Shown in pieces: positions 48,378 to 61,768 of a stretch of DNA of 64,000 nt. Source of the stretch: Lineus longissimus (Eukaryota; Nemertea; Pilidiophora; Heteronemertea; Lineidae); the NCBI RefSeq assembly GCF_910592395.1, contig NC_088308.1:25373501-25437500 (forward strand), read 5' to 3'. The number at the start of each line of letters is the position of its first letter. The stretch's first letter is position 1. The position numbers and the translations under genes are program-made. Below the pieces are notes generated by a model. The model searched no databases, was not told where the DNA came from, and saw only the letters and a list, made by a program, of their open reading frames with translations.

Positions 48378-48983
48378 TAAAGGCTGGGTTTCGTGACTCA
48401 AAAAGCCATGGAGTAAATTGTATGTTTGAGCCTTATACCAATCAATACCTTTGCTGAATAGATTGACGGCGGTTGTCTGGTCTTAAAACACTGGCAGAAA
48501 AAATGAGTAGGAGCCAGACGGAAAAAAGATGAAAGTTCCTAATTAGCTTGTTAATGATAGATAGGCCTACTGCCAATATTTTGATTAAATAACGCTTATC
48601 TATCGCCATTACACGCGTCGGTTATGTCCTTATGTTGAATAACTTGGCCTTTGGGGTGATCCCGAGGTTGCCGACTGGCGCTCAGTTACTTTCCTACCCA
48701 ATTGACGATGACCATCAGTCGATATATGCCAAAGCATGGTGATTTTACCTGCGGAGTGATATGATTATGGACTCTCTCAATGCCAGGCAATACACCAAAG
48801 GTGAAGGTGAGCCCTACTGTTATTGTGATTGATCGCCGGATCAAATAAAGTTTCGAGATCATTTCAATTCCTAATCACACGGCCATGTCGGCCGCCAAAA
48901 GGAGAGAAATTCATCATTCGATAATTCATTTCTTAGTCAAACTCTCGTGTTTGATGAAAAATTGGGCTTGAAAAGCATTCAAG
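48378..48983. other. No feature recognised
   Basis: I see no exon, repeat or RNA gene in this interval. Confidence 0.3.
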
Positions 48984-49369
48984 ATGAAAGGCTTGATGAT
49001 GATGGGGTTGACGGTTTGTATATTCAGTGCTGTAGTTCACGTCACCTGGACATATCGAAAGCCATATCAAAAGTCGCGAAGGTGTGAAAGAGAAATTTAC
49101 TGCACACTGCAGTGGTGTTCAAACTTAAGTGATATACATGTGCTAGTTTATGAAGGAGGTAAAAAATGATTCTTAAACATAGCACTGTTACAGTGTATCA
49201 ATCACTGTGCCTCGTTTTCGAGGCAGCGGAAACCATAACCGTTTGGGTTGGTGCAGAAATTGAACGTAGTAAAACACCCGTCAAAATCACATTGAATGGA
49301 ATTGATACCTCAACTGCCACTAGTGTTGAAAAGGCATCTCCCTGCAAGAAACCGTGGGTCAAACAATAG
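48984..49369 (+). CDS. Possible small secreted protein (2 exons, 105 aa)
   Basis: The ATG at 48984 starts a clear signal peptide (residues 1-22, core MMMGLTVCIFSAVVHV), then a basic segment with cysteines at 34, 40 and 45 (RRCEREIYC, LQWC). A GT donor at 49159 and an AG acceptor ending at 49226 would remove 68 bases and join phase 1 to a frame 49227-49369 (ETITVWVGAEIERSKTPVKI, one cysteine, PWVKQ end). AATAAA follows at 49579-49584. The intron is shorter than any in the SNX14 gene of this window, and the unspliced first frame also stops at 49169, so the model is tentative. No family recognised. Confidence 0.3.
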
Positions 49370-49584
49370 AAGAAAGCCGAGGTAAGAGAAATCCAATTGT
49401 CATTACGGATTTACGAGCTGCTAATATCTAATGCCAGGTCCTTGGCACGGGCTTGTAGCATTCTCATCTATCACTCATTCAATTTTTCCATACCTCCCCA
49501 ATGGCGTTGAAAGAACCTGAGACACATTTCCCCATGAGAGCAGAATCTCCAAGGTGATCGTGGACAATGGGCTCCGTAAATAAA

Positions 49585-52500
49585 TCTGCATCGTGACGAT
49601 AAAAGACAGTGTATGTTTTAAATACATTCAGGGTCGTTTTCAACTTTCTCGTGGTGCATGGTGCATGGACTGGCGCGTTTGAAGCCAGCCGAATGAACCA
49701 GCTCAATAGGTGGTATTTCAGATTGTATCTTTGAATTATTAAGCCAAATGACCAACCTCTAACGTAGTGACATGCCCATTAAACACCCACTGTATATGTA
49801 ATCCATCTGTGTGCTGCTCTTCCCGTTGCAGATCTGAGCTATACAGAAAAGCAGATTGTACTAAGTGTACACTATATACAGTAAGGGGAAACTCTCAGAA
49901 ATGGAAACACAAAATATATTCTAATGGTTTCATTAACCTTACCATTGATTGAATGAAGGAAGAGAGGAAGATCGCGATGAGGAAACCGCGAACAAAAAAA
50001 GCCATGTCAGTCTGTGATTTATGACTCAATCAACAATAAAATCCACACCAGTTTAATCTCAATAAAGTTTTATTGAGCGCAGAATAAAGGAATGTGATGG
50101 TAGATAAATTTGCGGAAATTAATTCTCGAGAAGGAATTGTTTGTTGAAATAATACTTTGATTGATGACTCCGGTGATGACTTGCATGGCCGATATACCAT
50201 ACAGCGATTTACAGCCTACTTTCTGTTTTTGTATTGGAATATTGCATTTTCGTGGCATTAAGCGGATTGTGGGACATTCTAGAGATTTCAACTCCTGTAG
50301 TAGAAGAGAGATGTTCACCAATGCATGGGCTATGTTGCTGTAGCATATTGTACATCCCACTTCAGTGGTGTACATCTTATCATTACAGCTCCCACGAACA
50401 CACCTGTTATCGATTAGTATTGAGCCGACGTACCAATTACCAATTGAAGTAATTCATTTTTACAAATCATTGATAGGAACTGAATGAAATATTGAATTAT
50501 TTCCCAAGCAATAAACTCCCACCAACGCAAGTACCAATTCACCGCATGCAATAACACATCTCGGGATAAGAATACCGTGTCCATGTTCTCGGTTGGAAGT
50601 AGTATTTATTCAGTTGTAAGGCGTTCATGATTTGATCAAACAGAGAACTGATTGATAAATGAGGGACACCAGCTGAAAAATTAAATTCGTTCGAAAATTA
50701 GATCAGGTTATGGTGTATCAGTCGTTATGTTTATTGGCTGTACGATTTCTGAATAAATATAGAGCATATGAGTACAAATAGGAACCACCTGCCCTATCGA
50801 TGGTCCTTATCTTTGGTCCTTATCAGTCGTGGTGTTCAATTTGATGTGTTGTTGGAGATCTCATACTGAATTTCCAGCGGTATTGCCTCCGTAGCCTCCG
50901 CCCACACCCGCGTTGTCTCGAAGCTGAGCCACTTCAATACGATGAGGGTCAAGATGAGAGATCCCGTTTAAAGAGCCTACAGGGTAGGGTATTCATGCCA
51001 GATCTTTCTGCCTGACATTCATGAGGAAATCATCACCTACCCATTACCCCGTTATTACATTTCTCGCAACAGGTGATAGACCGATCTCTAGTTGCCCTGT
51101 CCATAACCTATACCCTAATGCATTATTGTGTTTATTAATTGGTTTTGATGGGTAAATTGCTCGTATATCACATAAATCGAAAGTGTCTGTCTGAATTAAT
51201 GCTAATGCTGTCATTAACGCTTCGATGAAAGGCTACAATCATACGGGTATGTGTGTCGGATAGTGTTAGAAAGCTTTAGACATCTTTACTGCGGTGCCCA
51301 CCGTGTAAACTCCCGCTGTAATTGTATCAGTCGACATTCGCATGAGAGAGATTTTCTTGTGCGACTTATGTCAAAGATTGTCAAAGATTCTTATGAGGAT
51401 ATTTTTACGAAGGAAACAGTTATGACATGATACTAATCAGCTGAGAGCAAGGTTCTTACTATGAAATAAACATTTCAGTAGTGTAGCAGATATGGAGAAA
51501 ATCACATGTTCCAAAGGTGTCGGCGCCTGCTCTGTCGTGCAAATGTAACCTACCAATTACACCATCTCGACCCCCAGGGACGTGGCAACGTACAATTGCT
51601 CTCAATACGCGTACGCGCTAGAACGAATCACGTTACGCTCCTAACAAACTAAAGGTTTTAAGCTTTTGTAAGCCGTCAAACCTTTATTCGTGATGAGCTT
51701 ATAAATACATGAGCCCATTTGTGGCGTGGGCATAGTAGACATGCAACAGGTGGCTGAAATGGACAGTTTATCTTCTCATTCACCTTCCTCCATAAATATT
51801 GCCAGTTATCGCTCATCTTTCACTTGGTCTGATGTATCGATCGCTCGACACTATTCCCACATGAATGACCTATTCATGGGAAAATGTAGATCATCAATAT
51901 GTTGGGTAAACCGGGCCCCTGTCTCCCGAGAACACGGTAGTCGGTCTCGGACATCGCGCCACTTCGTCAAATCGCGAAGCGCATTTGCGGCGTGAGGAAG
52001 TTTACACCGACCGCCCGATGAGAAATTGATGTCGAAAAGCTCTTACAACTTGTTGTTGGAAAAGAATTTCGTGATGACAAAGTTCATATTCGTCTTCTCT
52101 CCTATTGAGATGAAAGCGATTTATAACTTTAAACCAAACCGATGTTTCGTAGTTGAATTATTCTGTCATTAAAGTGTTAAAGTATTAATCATTAGCCGCC
52201 AATTCAGTCAAGATACATGTAGTCTGCCGAAGACAATCCATGCATTGAATTGGTGACTTAGTTAACTGATACATATAAATATTCACCAACATATTATGTA
52301 CATTGTATTTATCGATACATGTTTCTTGTCGTAGTGCTTGCTGCATGCTTTTTATTTCATTTTGAACTTCACAGCACCGGGGCGATATTGAGTGGAGACA
52401 ATATCTCCCATGTTTGTCTTTATAGGCACATAATATCGAATTGCTATTCTGGCGTTGGCATAGTAATGAAACAATATAAACAGAATGATTTTCATAGTAA

Positions 52501-55500
52501 AATGTTCTGATTTAGGCTGTGCGTAGGCCAAAGAGCTACACAGCTGAAGTAAAAAGTGTATATTTTGGTATGTTTGACGCTTCAGGATATATTTGTAACT
52601 GCAATGTGTGTTGTTGTCATCTCCTATGTTGTGATATTTGTTTTTTTCCTGAGATATTCTAAAGCTATTTGCGGTAATCAAGCCTACTTTACTGTTGTCA
52701 TAATAGCTTTGGTATTTCAGTCAAAGTTCAACGATAAAAGATGCATCAAATTGAATGGTTCTGTTGGGAATACGCTTTTCTATAGGGACATCAATATTTA
52801 AGTCTTTATTCACGGGGAAACAGAGTTCACACCATTCATTTATTCAGCGTCATCAGTTCTTGGAAAAAAAATGTTTTTCAATCTCCTGAGAATTCTCCTT
52901 CGACAAAGTGAGACTTCAGCCACATTTAATTGGCCTAAAGATGTTTCAAAACATTGTCCAGTTATACTATAGCTTCCGTTGTTTCTATCTGAAAGCAATC
53001 ACGCGACCAAAAAATCGGTTGTTAAAAACATGCTTTATGATATACTAAATTGTGTGGGTGACCTGCCAGGGTGACATGTCGATCGAACAGGGTTAACTCG
53101 TTCGTATTCATGATTTAGCACGGAAGAGTCGTAAAATGGTTTGTCATGTCTCATGTATTAGACTAAACGCTCTTTAGTGTAGTTTCGATTTGCACGCATG
53201 TCTTAAGTTAAGCCTCTATCAGTTTAAGAAATGCTGCTAGCAATACGATACTAATACCTATAAGTATTCATTAGTTTCTACAATTCATCCACGGCAATGC
53301 TTCAATTTTCAATTCAGTGTCGTTGATCCTGTCGTATCAATGACGACACAATATCACGCTCACCTTAAGTTGGGTGGAAGTGAGTGTGGATTTCATTGCG
53401 TACAATACACACGAATTGTATTGGAAATTCTAGCAAGGTAAGTAAAATACAGCATTCACGCGCAGGTATAGCAGGAGCCAAACTAAGCTCAAGTAGATTA
53501 ATGCAAAAAGCGGGCTAGTAATGGGCATAGGATGTCCATATAAATCAGTATTATTGCCATATCGGGATATTGGAGAAGCGAAATGTCATGGGTATTGCCT
53601 GCGGGTAATAAAATCATGATTGCCAGTTGACCGATGTCGTGATGTCTCCGTACTTTCTCCATTTGGTCTAAGACAGATATTGGTTTTGGTATTACTGATC
53701 AGGTTTTTTTTACTCCAGCACTCGCTGCTGAGTGAGTGCTCTTAAGCCAAATGCTTCAAAATGTATTTCTATATGGATTTATAGCTTCTTTCGACTGAAC
53801 ATTGCTCAGGAAAATAATAAGCACTTTGTCATAGCTTTTATGCTATCAAGTTTGAAGTACGTTTTCGGATTTGAGTAAGTGTTCCAGAGTTGCCAAGTCC
53901 ATAAAATACGTTTACAAACCATCTTGATGGGATCGGATTTGCGCTTGCCTTGTCATTGGTTTTTGCATTAATGGTGGTGTGCTCAGTGCTTCCCTAGGGC
54001 TGTGTGTCGATGGAATAGAGTCAGTATAGGGAAAGCCATTCGATTTGACCTGACCGTTCTGTGACTATTACCTTGGTTATCATGGTGTTCTTCAATCTTT
54101 TATTTTGACGACTTCCGAAGTAAATCATAGCAATCAAGTACATGCAGGTTTGAAGGTAGGAATTGTGGTTGTAACGTTTCCGATGATGATACAGTCACGC
54201 CTTCTTCGTACATTCATTGGCGGCGATGGATAAAGATTAGGTCTACGATTTTAGTCAATCCGGTTTCGCCTTGACCTCGACAGTTTACGGGAGACCTTTC
54301 GCTGATGGACTTAGCCACAAATGTTGACATATCTCCTCAGAAGATATGAATGAAATGAAATCCCAAGTTCTGCAAATGTATGGCTTTTATAAGCCTAATT
54401 GACGAATCCGATTGATTCGAACTCTTCCGAGATAACTTTCGCACTGTAGAGGTTGAAATTCGGATGTACCAACGTCATATTTCTAGACCTGGATAGATGA
54501 ATGCATGAAGTGTCAATTCAAGGTAGAAGACAGCGTTTCCGGGAAGGGGAAGCTTTCATGGATATGAGTATTGCCGTCTTCTTTCAAGGACAGGTAGGTT
54601 TACTGTATACCTTGTTGCCACTGGTTCCTTTCCAAATAGATTCTATCAGCAAGATTCTGGTGTAACGATACGCCCTAACATCAACAATCCCGACAAACAG
54701 TCAGTGTATAGCTTGTACTTATAATGAAGAAAAGCGTATCTCGGGGGACCTACTTCCTTTCTCTTACCGCTGAATTGATGCCTTGGGACCAATATTTTCG
54801 AAATCGCACCGTGAAATCGTATTGTCTTACATTTATGAGACGACCACCATACATGCTTCTTCGCATTAAAATGACGTTGACTGAAAAAAAGATTGTGGAA
54901 CGATACCATGGCATTACTCATGATGGGGAACGGAAAATAATCTTGAAGAGCAAGGTCATGTTGTATGAACTCTTAACAATGTTCCTTGCGGCCGCTTCTC
55001 ATTCTTGATCAAGCCGACACAACCCAAGGTCACAATTGCTTTCATCAACCAATAAACCTTTCTCGACATGCCATGCCAATTCTTCTGCGGGCGAGACAAT
55101 TCTGTCTTTCCCTATAAATCACGTCCGAAAGACCGTGAAACCGATTGCGAGAAGTCATGCCGGTCAATCATCCTTCGATCGTCTTGCGGGATAATTCCTT
55201 TGCTGTGATTTCCGCGATTGTCGTCAAACCTGAGCAATCGTAGGGTCACGAAATTGTACCAAGGTGCAAGAGTGACTACTAAAGACTTTCGCAAATCAGA
55301 AAATATAAATCTACTCTCCTGGGGAGAAAGACCACTTTGCATTATGGTGTTTTATTGAGCGTCACATTTTGTACGAGCCGATTCACCCTTTTCCAGAGGC
55401 AGGAATTTGGGACTTCCGATCAGGCATTGACCAATCAAAAAACATGTACCATTCTTGTTCGGCGCAGACAGAATGGGCCATGGAGCTTAAGAGGGCTTCT

Positions 55501-57680
55501 GACTGGTCAATACCTGCGCGGATCCACATTCTCGCTTGGCAGAAGTGACGAACTGTGACAACGTATTTATCACCAATTGACGCCATTATTAGTATGTTGG
55601 TGAAGAATTATATTTGATGACCAAAGATATCTCGTTTCCTGCATACGGATGCTACCCCAAGGCATTCTATGGTGACGTGTGGAAGACTGTCCAATACAAC
55701 CCCTGGGTCAGATCATCAACAATGGTTAAACTAATTTGTCCAAAGAACCGCCATGCTGGAAACAGCAATATCATCTAGGAAATGGAATTAGGCGATGCCA
55801 GTACCATACTCAATCATCTAAATACTATCAATCTCTACAAAAGAACTTGTCTTGTTGAACATCAGATCCAGACAATCTCCAATAGAAATTACATTCGTTA
55901 TCTTCTGCCGTTCTGGTTCTGGTTCTGTGACATCCAAATCAAGAACAATATTGCCCTTAGACAAGAACGGTCGTCCAGTTTGGGTATAACTCATTGAGAG
56001 ACCTTGCACTCAAACGATACTCTGGTGCCCATGATTGAGTCCATTAAGTAGTTCCTAACGATGTTGATGATGATTATGCCTTCTATACATTTGTATCGGC
56101 TACTTAGGAACTGCTCAGCAAAAATAAACTCTTGGAACCGTTCCTCTCGTTAGACGGGTTGCAGTGGTGGTCAGACATGGTTATTGGTTTTCAATACTTT
56201 CGCCTTCGTAATTCCACCCTTGAGCATAGTAGATGCTCTATAATTTTGTGTCTCATTATCTTCCCCTGATGAAGCGCTAACGATAGGAGGTGACATGTGC
56301 AATATTGTTCGTTTATTTCAATAAGATTTCTGCTCCCGTCTACAGTAGTCTCTGAGACGTGCAGTGCTTTGGTCGGGAATCGTTTTCAATAACCCCTCCC
56401 CCTTGAAAGAAGAAGAAACCTCAAGAAGTGTCAGAGCAAATACTTAACGACTTGTTACCATGATGTTATTAAGTTATAGATTCCCCTATTCCTTTGTTGT
56501 TGTTATGGGAATTCATGAAAAGTACGATATTTTTTAATCAGTTGTTGCACTATCAAATTGCGTAACTCAGTTTCGATAGCACCTGTTAATTTGCACGATA
56601 CATGTACATGTCAGTTCGTTCTCGTCAGATGCACGTTCTAGTCCCCCGTCACCCATGATTGCTGGTCATTCTTTGTCAGGTATTGCCCTACGGTTCATTA
56701 GTTCCTCTTTATCCTCTCCTCTTCATCAATGTCTGCGTGACGATCTAGGATGACACTTGGCAAGATGAGGCACATTCCTCCTCCAATTACATAGTGGTGA
56801 GGCTAATTGGTTCACTCAGTCCAATCATTCGGAGCTCCAAGGGTCTCCACGTTATTTACCTTAGACAAGTAATTCTGTTCCGATAACAGCCAGGAGGAAC
56901 TCAATACATATGATATTTGGCGTTGGCTTTTAGGTTTGCTATTCCTGATGGACTCTTCGAATAATTAGCGCCACTGACTGCTATTGACTACCTCGAGCTA
57001 ATCCATTTAAGGCCTAGGTTTAGGTTCAAGCAAAAGCTACTGTGTGTAGACTATTTGACATACATCATCTTTTCTGCGATTCATCAAGAGATTAGTTTGA
57101 AAGTTCTTTCCGCCATGCTTAACGAAACGATTAAACTTTAGACATCCAGTCTTACTAAAAAAATTGTAATAATTTGCTAAATCTTCTCTCAACACATTCA
57201 AAAGTTACCATCTTTGAGCACCGCAATGTACAAATCGTTACAGTTTCTGTCAATTATGGAATTTTTAGCTTGCCTTCAAATCCAGAGATAAACCTCAAGT
57301 GACTAGCGATCATCGACTAGCGGCAAGTGTCAACTTCAATGATTCATCTCATCTCAATTTTGAAACTTTTCAATATTTAATGAACCTAAGTGTGATGTTA
57401 CGGCCCTGGGGGAACTGAATAAAATATGTGATAGGACATCAGGCAAGGCTTGCTGTGTCTCTCTTGAATAAAGTGTTAATTCTCTCCCGATACCATTGCT
57501 AAACATTTGATATGTTGACGTGGAGTCATTATTTACTTAGATACTTGGAACTACTTCTTTTCTCGATGAATATTTTATCCCACTCAATAACAATCTAAGC
57601 AATATGAGTTAGATCCAGGCAAGCACCTCATGAGATACGTACAGTGGCTGGGAAAGGACATCACATAATTTTTTTTTCAA
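49585..57680. other. Gene-poor region, no supported gene
   Basis: Open frames here (for example 51741-51995 and 54724-55008) lack domains or splice partners. A TATAAATA at 51700-51707 precedes the first of these by about 40 bases, which leaves almost no 5' UTR. AT-rich stretches dominate. Confidence 0.3.
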
Positions 57681-57703
57681 CATGAAAATTATTAATTTTC
57701 ATG
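57681..57703. repeat. 23-bp near-perfect palindrome
   Basis: CATGAAAATTA at 57681-57691 and TAATTTTCATG at 57693-57703 are perfect inverted arms around a single T. It contains TAATTA-like homeodomain core sites. Confidence 0.85.
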
Positions 57704-57727
57704 AAAATATCTCGATCGATGGACTTA

Positions 57728-57749
57728 TTATCTCGATCGCTCGAGATAA
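57728..57749. repeat. 9-bp inverted repeat rich in CTCGA
   Basis: TTATCTCGA at 57728-57736 pairs with TCGAGATAA at 57741-57749 across TCGC. It lies within a cluster of CTCGATCG and CTCGAG motifs from 57710 to 57803. Confidence 0.85.
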
Positions 57750-57803
57750 ATAACTCGATCACCGCAATTGAGTTTTATCACCGTGGAGCAATCGTTAGCT
57801 CGA

Positions 57804-60800
57804 GTTCCTCAGAGTTGGTCAGTCAAAGTGCTGACAGTACATTTTCATACATCTTACACCAACATTTGATAAAAGAGGCTATCCGACCCGCGATTTCCAA
57901 TGCTGAAAGAAACTTGGTCGGGTCAATGATGATGGTTTTTCCACTGCATAACACACTGAAACACTAAGCGCTAAACCTGCCATCTTGCTCGACCGATGCT
58001 CAGCCTCTCGAAATCTCATACCATGTTTCATTAGATCCAATAACATTTTATCACCCGATATCAACATTGAACCGTAGCGGCAAGGTGTTATCTCCACCTG
58101 TTAGCAAATTATTGGGCATGACGAATCCTCACCAATAGCGATCAATCTGAAGCCGGCTGTGAAATAAAAAATATGGAATGTTTTGGGTTTGTCGCTGCAG
58201 TTGTCAGGTGAGACCAGCTGCCGTTGACACGTCCAGACATTTACAAATATGGAAACTCTGCATTGACGTAAAAGAAGAGCGATGTGCCGCGAGTGTCCGC
58301 AAATAGGGCGAAATCAATACTTTAGTGTCTGGGGCGGAATGTTAAGGAGAAGAAGACAGACAAATCCTAAAACGACGAATCTTGTCACGATCTGCGCATA
58401 TCCTGCCAATGATACACTGATGACGTCCGGTGTCTACGCCTGGGGAAATGGTAACATGGCTCCGTTTTTGAGTAGTCTTACCTGAAACTTGCCTAAGTCT
58501 AACCCTGAGTGATAGTACCAAATTGGGCGGTCAGTTCAGTTGCTGAAGCTGAGATTGGTTAACAATGGATTTGACTTTAAGTGATTGATATCCACGTCAT
58601 AAAATTGCCAGGATTGGCCCCTTGAACATCCATGAAATAGACACAAACCATATACACATTTTCGGACTGACATCAACATACGTGTAATATGTAACAAATT
58701 AGAGATATTTTCCGCGTTCTACCGGCTGCGACTCTCGCCATACGTTGGCTCCCTGTCCCCTTGGGTATCGTCTATTGCTGTATCCAGCGGTTGTTCCCAC
58801 GCCTGGAAGCTACATCACACCATCGTTCCACGAGCACACGGCTTTGACAGCTCCACGTACATGGCGTCAGATCATTGTACACGTCAGCAAGGGTTCAAGT
58901 ACCTTAATTTATGTGGCCAGCACAACACATATACATTTGGATATCTACTAATATTTTATCACCGATATGATTACATGTATCGCGACTTTGTGGACGCAGG
59001 CGATTTCAAGACGTGCAGTTTCTGACTTGACGAGCGGGGAACAATGGATTCCGATGATTTTATTTGAAGTCAGATAAGCTTGCATGTAAGACTGCAGACT
59101 GTGGAACACATCAGGATGTGGCTTGTACTCAATGGCATTATACAATTAGCACGAAGTACATTTGTAGTGTTATCTTCACAACTGTGCAAATTATCTCTCA
59201 TTCGCAGTGTTGTCGTTACAGCACAGCCACCATATCAGACGACCAGAGATTATAAACCAGACAGAAGCGAACTCTCCCATGTGCTTTGTATTTCTCTTGG
59301 CTTTTCAAACATTATTGCTTCGTCTTGTTGTTCACTATTCACAGCAACCAAATAGAATATTCATATTCTTGCCACAATGCGCAACATGGTACTCCATGCG
59401 GCACTCTATGTCAGATTAAAGATGGCTCAGATATACGATACCACATATTCAAGAGTATAAATTGCTATTTTCCGTCATCAGCATTACATAACCTGATGTT
59501 TCACAAGCCCCTGATTCAAACTAGATTATTCTCGAGGAGCAATTTGTCAATGACACGCTCTGGTGCAAACTGCCTGCCAGCCGAGCGACTTCATCTCATA
59601 AAACCTTCTGCCAAATCGATCGCTGTTTCTTTTGCCTATTTCAGAGGAGAATTCATGTCAACTTGACCTGATGGAGAGAGCCATTTTGTGCTTTTATTGC
59701 AACTCTAATGAATCACTGGGATTGTGTTCGCCTTGCTGACATTTAAAAAGAGGATTCGTGATTTTAGCGAGCAAGACCCGAGTTGTTGAACCAAATAATT
59801 ACCAGTGTTAACAAAAACTGCTACATCAGTGACATCGGGTTACCAATAAATAACTTGGCTGGTCAGTAAGTAACTTGGCTGGTCGCAAGAGTGAAATTCA
59901 AAAACTGGTGTCGTGATATTCGTTAAGACATAACGTTATGGGCTACCCTGCAGCCAATCTGGTAGTATTCAGGAAGGAAAGGAACTGAGCCGAGGTAAGG
60001 CCTTTGCTTTGAGCTTGGGAAGGCGCTGTTGGGCATGATTCTTTGAACTCGAGCTCGTCTTTCCTGTTTATTGAACTGATGATGTACTACAGGGTATTAT
60101 TTGGCCTTTATACAGGAAGAGTGCAGAATATCTTACAAAAGAAAATATTGCGTTTGAAATAGGATATCCTATTATATGGTCATTGTTTTCGAACCTTTGA
60201 CCCCTTTGAACTATTTGAGTCTGTCTCTTCTTAGAGATTACCTTGGCATTTTGTCTGCTGAGATGGCTTACAGGTAAACCAATAGGCCGCTTTTATTGAA
60301 ACATTTTCAAGATGCGTCACAAATTATCAGACAGAGTTCTTCTTTTTAGACAGTTGATACAACGCAAACTATTGTTCGTGTTGGGGCGTGTTTGCATTGA
60401 CTTCACTCATGTTACTTGTCCGGATTACTTCAACGTATTTCTGTTTGCTAGAAGGAACGAATCCAGCCACGATGTTGCCTTCATTGTCAATTCGTATGAA
60501 ATTAAATCGATTCAGGATTATTGTGTTACGACAATGACTGGTGTTAAAAATAAAGGACGTACCAAAATTGAAAATTAGCGTTGCGATCATGCTCTGATAC
60601 TTTGAGTTGCCCCACCCAAGACTGGTACAGGAGATGAAACTTAAGAATGGCTGTTTCAGGGTCGCACAACCTCCACATCGTATTCCCAGCCTCAAACATT
60701 TCGTACTCACAATGCTAAACAAATCTTCGTGGGCTCCCGGTACATAACGCGATAAATGCACATAATGAAAAGGTTGGTGACCGACCGACAAGCCACCTGC

Positions 60801-61750
60801 TACCGATTCAAACTGCCAATGATGAGACACATCGATTCGTGAATTGACGGCTACCTATATAAATCGACCAAGACAAAATATATAAAAAACGATGATGTTA
60901 TTGAATAAAACAAACTTGAAACAAAATCGTTTCGTGCAAATTAGCACAGCTGTAACTGACGTGTTGCCTGATTTGAAAGTTGAGTGAAATTTACATTGAC
61001 ACTGCATACTAAATCAATAGAGAACCTCAATATCAAAGAAAACAAAGTTATTGGGTTTTGTAATTTGCACAGATAACATGATAGTGAATATTCAAGCGGT
61101 GAACTTGAGCAGTTTTATCCGAAATTGATCGTGCTCTTGCTGGAATGTACATGCCAAGATTGCTCGCAATTGGTGCATAGACAAATATGATTGCATCTTC
61201 GTATGAAGTTGACATCAACTTGAGAATGTCTCCCATACCGAGTGCATTAATGTACTGAGAAAAATAAAGCAACACGTGAGGTTGAGTTGAAATACAAGTT
61301 CAGTTCGTCTTCTTTGTAATTTATTGACCTGAACGAATTAAATCTAATAAATTTGACGTCTATTTGTACTGGGCTAATGAACCGAGAGACGAAAGTAAAC
61401 AAGAAGTTCAAATGCACGTACTCTTGATGTAGTCGTTACAAACACTCAAGCAATTTGATTAGTAGTTTTATAGGGAGTTCGGAGGATAACATCTCAGGAG
61501 CATTATTCTAAGTTCAATACATACACGCTGAGCGAAATGAAGTGAAATGAACCATGTGCTTGCCAGATATATTGTATATTTCAAAACCACCGTTAATGTT
61601 AAGAGCGTCTCTTCCAAGCATTCTCTTTATTATACGACTGTGTTTTCTATGGAAATATGATACATATAATATATAAGAGCATGACTGAGTGCATCGAAGA
61701 AAGTCCAATTATTTAAAAATGAGCAGTCACTATTTCAGCGTTGCTAAGGT
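57804..61750. other. Gene-poor region, no supported gene
   Basis: The longest frame (60369-60830, minus, 153 codons) has no domain, and the opposite strand is also open for 88 codons, so neither is called. The frame 59286-59666 begins with a hydrophobic segment but has no splice context. Confidence 0.3.
59851..59884. repeat. Short tandem repeat, 20-bp unit, 1.7 copies
   Basis: TAACTTGGCTGGTC occurs at 59851-59864 and 59871-59884, separated by AGTAAG. Confidence 0.9.
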
Positions 61751-61754
61751 TGTG

Positions 61755-61768
61755 GCTTCCATGGTAAC
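61755..61768. promoter_or_regulatory. RFX X-box
   Basis: GCTTCCATGGTAAC matches the palindromic RFX-factor consensus GTTNCCATGGNAAC at all but one position of each relaxed half-site. In animals such sites often drive ciliary genes when close to a transcription start. No gene start is visible nearby. Confidence 0.5.

Noticed and set aside
49152-49165. GAAGGAGGTAAAAAATG resembling a bacterial ribosome-binding site and overlapping stop-start
   Set aside because: The window is eukaryotic; the GGAGGT is better read as part of a splice donor or as chance.
51741-51995. Serine/arginine-rich frame 34 bases after a TATAAATA
   Set aside because: It would leave almost no 5' UTR, and the frame has no domain.
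60369-60830. 153-codon minus-strand open frame, the longest in the gene-poor part
   Set aside because: No domain, signal or splice context, and the opposite strand is also open over part of it. A translated database search with any significant hit would reverse this.
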